In this document: positions 61,801-64,000 of the stretch, in pieces | Numbering within the stretch: position 1 is the stretch's first letter | Layout: each line of letters opens with the position of its first letter | Assembly (NCBI RefSeq): GCF_000422905.1 | Contig: NZ_AUGY01000008.1 | Location: 62,001-126,000, forward strand | DNA: 64,000 bases | Source of the DNA: Paenibacillus alginolyticus DSM 5050 = NBRC 15375 | Lineage (GTDB): Bacteria; Bacillota; Bacilli; Paenibacillales; NBRC-103111 | Direction of reading: 5' to 3' | Made by a program: the position numbers and the translations under genes | Notes under the pieces: model-generated | Seen by the model: only the letters and a program-made list of their open reading frames with translations | The model's database searches: none | Told to the model about the DNA's origin: nothing

Positions 61801-63168
61801 ATGGAATCGATAGCATCTTGGAAAAAGCTTGGACTATTCGCGGTCACATGGCCGATATTCGTTGACTCCGTGCTGCGGATGATGCTGGGAACGGCAGATG
61901 TGTTTATGCTCAGTCTGATCTCGGATAAAGTGACTGGAGCCGTTGGCTTAGCCAATGAAATCATCGTTTTCTGCATTCTGATGTTTGGCTTCGTTGGGAT
62001 TGGAACGAGTGTTGCAGTCGCGCAAAATCTTGGCGCTGGCAGGGCGAATGAAGCGAGCCGCATTTCAGCTCTCGCGATTACGATAAATTTGATTTTTGGA
62101 ATTTTGATTAGTATTGTGTTAGTTGCCTTTGGTGAGCCGCTGATGCGGCTAATGAATTTGGCGCCCGAGCAGGTACTGATCGCCAAAAGATATTTAAATA
62201 TCATTGGCGCTTTTATATGGATTGAGGCGTTATCCTATGCCATCTCATCTGTGCTTCGCTCCAATGGTCAGACTAGAGACGTCATGTTTGTTACGTTGGG
62301 TGTGAACCTGATCCATGTAGCAGGCAACAGCCTTCTTATCTTTGGAAACCTTGGTTTTCCCGAATGGGGAGTAACTGGTGCCGCGGTATCCACGGTATTA
62401 AGCCGCCTTATTGGGCTTATTGTTCTGATTGTCATCTTATATCGCCGTATTCCCGTACCGATTCGTTTGAAGGACTATGTCACATTCGATAGACGTATTG
62501 TGAAGCAAATCTTGAGTATTGGCATCCCATCAGCCGGCGAGCACTTGTCATGGCAGTCTCAACATATGATGATTGTCAGTTTTATAAATATCATCGGTCA
62601 AGCGGCTTTGAGTACGCATATCTACTTGATGAATATCACCAACTATTTCATGGCGCTAGCTATGGCAATTGGAATGGGGACGGAAATCATTGTAGGTCAT
62701 ATGGTGGGTGCTGGGGCATTCAAGGCTGCCTATCATAAATTAATTCGAAGCTTGCGAATTAGTCTTCTAGTGACCTTTGTCGTTGTGGGAATTGCTTCTA
62801 TTTTCCGCAAGGATCTGATAGGACTTTTCACCGACAATCCAGAAATTATTGCGATGGGTTCCAGCATTTTAATACTCTCTGTTATTTTAGAGCCTGGCCG
62901 GACATTCAATCTAGTTGTCATTAACTCCCTTCGGGCTGCTGGAGATGCTAGATTCCCCGTCTTAATGGGGATTCTATCCATGTGGGGGATCGCAGTGCCG
63001 CTTGCATATTGGCTTGGCATTGTCATGAAAATGGGTCTGCTAGGCGTTTGGGTAGCATTTGCGGCGGATGAATGGGTTAGAGGTCTACTCATGTATCTAC
63101 GGTGGAAGAGCCGTGTATGGCAAAGTAAGGCCCTCGTGAAGCCAACTGTAGGAACAGTCGCCAAATAA
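61801..63168 (+). CDS. MATE-family efflux transporter
   Basis: Cation-coupled drug/metabolite exporter of 455 residues with about twelve membrane helices in two homologous bundles. Typical features are WPIFVDSVLRMMLGTADVFMLS near the N-terminus, NLGAGRANEASRI in the first intracellular loop and the matching MVGAGAFKAAYHKLIRS in the second half. The start ATG is 6 bases after CGAAGGA. The TipA-like MerR regulator gene converges on it from the right; it could be one of its targets, but orientation gives no proof. Terminated by a clear hairpin. Confidence 0.92.
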   Translation: MESIASWKKLGLFAVTWPIFVDSVLRMMLGTADVFMLSLISDKVTGAVGLANEIIVFCILMFGFVGIGTSVAVAQNLGAGRANEASRISALAITINLIFGILISIVLVAFGEPLMRLMNLAPEQVLIAKRYLNIIGAFIWIEALSYAISSVLRSNGQTRDVMFVTLGVNLIHVAGNSLLIFGNLGFPEWGVTGAAVSTVLSRLIGLIVLIVILYRRIPVPIRLKDYVTFDRRIVKQILSIGIPSAGEHLSWQSQHMMIVSFINIIGQAALSTHIYLMNITNYFMALAMAIGMGTEIIVGHMVGAGAFKAAYHKLIRSLRISLLVTFVVVGIASIFRKDLIGLFTDNPEIIAMGSSILILSVILEPGRTFNLVVINSLRAAGDARFPVLMGILSMWGIAVPLAYWLGIVMKMGLLGVWVAFAADEWVRGLLMYLRWKSRVWQSKALVKPTVGTVAK

Positions 63169-63184
63169 GAATGCAATAGAATGC

Positions 63185-63222
63185 AAAGAAGCACAGGACC
63201 CTTAAGGGTTCTGTGCTTCTTT
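63185..63222 (+). terminator. Terminator after MATE gene
   Basis: AAAGAAGCACAGGACCC pairs with GGGTTCTGTGCTTCTTT through a TTAA loop. Confidence 0.92.
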
Positions 63223-63348
63223 AGATAGAGTAGTGACATGGGCGTAGCAGCTGGCGACTGGTACAATCCTAGTATATTCAGTTTCTTGTAAAAGAATTGG
63301 ATGTTTAACTGATATAGTAGAAATAATGCTAGTGTCCCATTCCAAAGA

Positions 63349-64000
63349 TTATTTCTTGAAACCTGTATAAATGTAGATGGCATCTCTCAGAAACTCGGCC
63401 GTACCGGGCTGTTTTTCATCATAGTAAGCCTTAAACCGTTCGTCATCCACATACATTTGGGCTAGACCAGCATGCGCTTCTTTACTATATTCGTTCCAAT
63501 AATAGCTTAGCCACTGCTTATGCAAACCCGCGGCGGCTTGAGCCAGATCACTGGAAGGATCCCCATGTTTGAAAGCTTCCGCCAATGCAGCAATGACTTC
63601 ACTCTCCAATCGTGTTACCTCGTCATGCTGTTTTTGTGTCATGTTTTTGATTTTTTGGTTGGACTTATCTACGGTATCATCGGCATACTTCTCGCGGACT
63701 TCTTTCCCGTATTTATCCTCGTTATCATCGATCATCTTTTGCTTGAAGCCTTCAAATTTCTCGCTATCTGTCATGGTTATTCTCCCTTCGGTAAAAGCAA
63801 TTGTTTTTTCAACATTTGCAATCAGGACATCTAATTGTTTTCTTTTGTCAAGGAGTTGTTCATGGTGTTCTTTCAGGGCAATGGCTCCATTAAAGGAAGG
63901 GGCAGTCACAATTTCTTTAATACTATCCAGACTGACGCCTAGTTCTCTGTAGAACAGAATTTGTTGTAATCTGTCCACTTCCGCTTGACCATAGATTCGG
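63349..64000 (-). CDS. MerR-family regulator with TipAS-like domain, 5' end cut by window edge
   Basis: Transcription activator whose C-terminal domain binds drugs in the TipA/Mta group. The visible 217 codons lack the first helix-turn-helix portion (about 35 residues) beyond the right edge. IYGQAEVDRLQQILFYRELGVSLDSIK is the end of the MerR DNA-binding domain (only the start is quoted here: VDRLQQILFYRELG). A coiled-coil dimer helix follows, then the TipAS domain (about 80-217; LAQAAAGLHKQWLSYYWNEY, GLAQMYVDDERFKAYYD, FLRDAIYIYTG). It converges on the MATE exporter. Confidence 0.9.
   Translation of the reverse strand, partial: RIYGQAEVDRLQQILFYRELGVSLDSIKEIVTAPSFNGAIALKEHHEQLLDKRKQLDVLIANVEKTIAFTEGRITMTDSEKFEGFKQKMIDDNEDKYGKEVREKYADDTVDKSNQKIKNMTQKQHDEVTRLESEVIAALAEAFKHGDPSSDLAQAAAGLHKQWLSYYWNEYSKEAHAGLAQMYVDDERFKAYYDEKQPGTAEFLRDAIYIYTGFKK

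Overview
The window looks like the chromosome of an endospore-forming, low-to-moderate-GC Firmicute, most likely a Paenibacillus or close relative. The evidence is a gerK-order germinant-receptor operon, a YheC/D-type spore coat ATP-grasp protein, a collagen-like spore-surface remnant, an SLH surface protein, a SwrC-type RND exporter, class 2 PyrD, and AGGAGG-type ribosome binding sites with frequent GTG/TTG starts. No rRNA, tRNA, CRISPR array, transposase or prophage was seen. Nearly every gene is followed by a recognisable hairpin terminator.

Layout. 1-3.9 kb: citramalate synthase (minus strand, cut by the window edge), DinB polymerase IV, MobB and a 4Fe-4S ferredoxin. 4.1-11.2 kb: a three-gene signalling/surface operon (CHASE2 adenylate cyclase, secreted FecR-domain protein, secreted NHL/stalk-domain protein), then a membrane L,D-transpeptidase. 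11.2-17.5 kb: a 44-residue membrane peptide with a facing promoter, a sugar ABC importer behind a leader terminator, a GlcNAc-type PTS IICB and its PRD antiterminator. 17.7-22.7 kb: pyrD, a small alarmone synthetase, a DUF309 protein and an ABC exporter whose first permease gene carries two compensating frameshifts. 22.8-26.9 kb: a gerKA-KC-KB operon in which gerKA is interrupted by an in-frame TGA. 26.9-31.3 kb: membrane thioredoxin, rRNA methyltransferase RsmF, a pseudouridine synthase, a hypothetical gene, and a flavodoxin behind a double Fur operator with an unlisted 31-codon leader gene. 31.6-43.7 kb: surface genes, namely an SLH protein, a 2323-residue exoprotein, a 545-residue Ig-like surface protein and a TPR-glycosyltransferase, with a HAD phosphatase among them. 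43.8-50.2 kb: an acidic internally repeated protein, a nitroreductase, queDEC (preQ0 synthesis) and a two-component system. 50.3-52 kb: spore coat ATP-grasp gene and a truncated collagen-like gene. 52.3-58.4 kb: RND pump, its adaptor and an unrecognised secreted third protein. 58.5-64 kb: AraC regulator, a sugar isomerase/dehydrogenase pair, a 38-residue Asn/Lys-rich peptide gene, a MATE exporter and a TipA-like MerR regulator cut by the right edge.

The strongest candidate for an undescribed system is the CHASE2 cyclase/FecR/NHL operon: a complete adenylate cyclase active site is attached to an extracellular sensor and co-transcribed with two secreted proteins, in a phylum where class III cyclic-nucleotide signalling is sparse. 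Others are the Fur/flavodoxin leader peptide, the membrane peptide with a converging consensus promoter, and the secreted third gene of the RND operon. Three lesions (two single-base shifts in one ABC permease and one nonsense codon in gerKA) need checking as either real decay or sequencing error. Two genes, rsmF and queE, show abrupt internal or local jumps to roughly 60-70% G+C.
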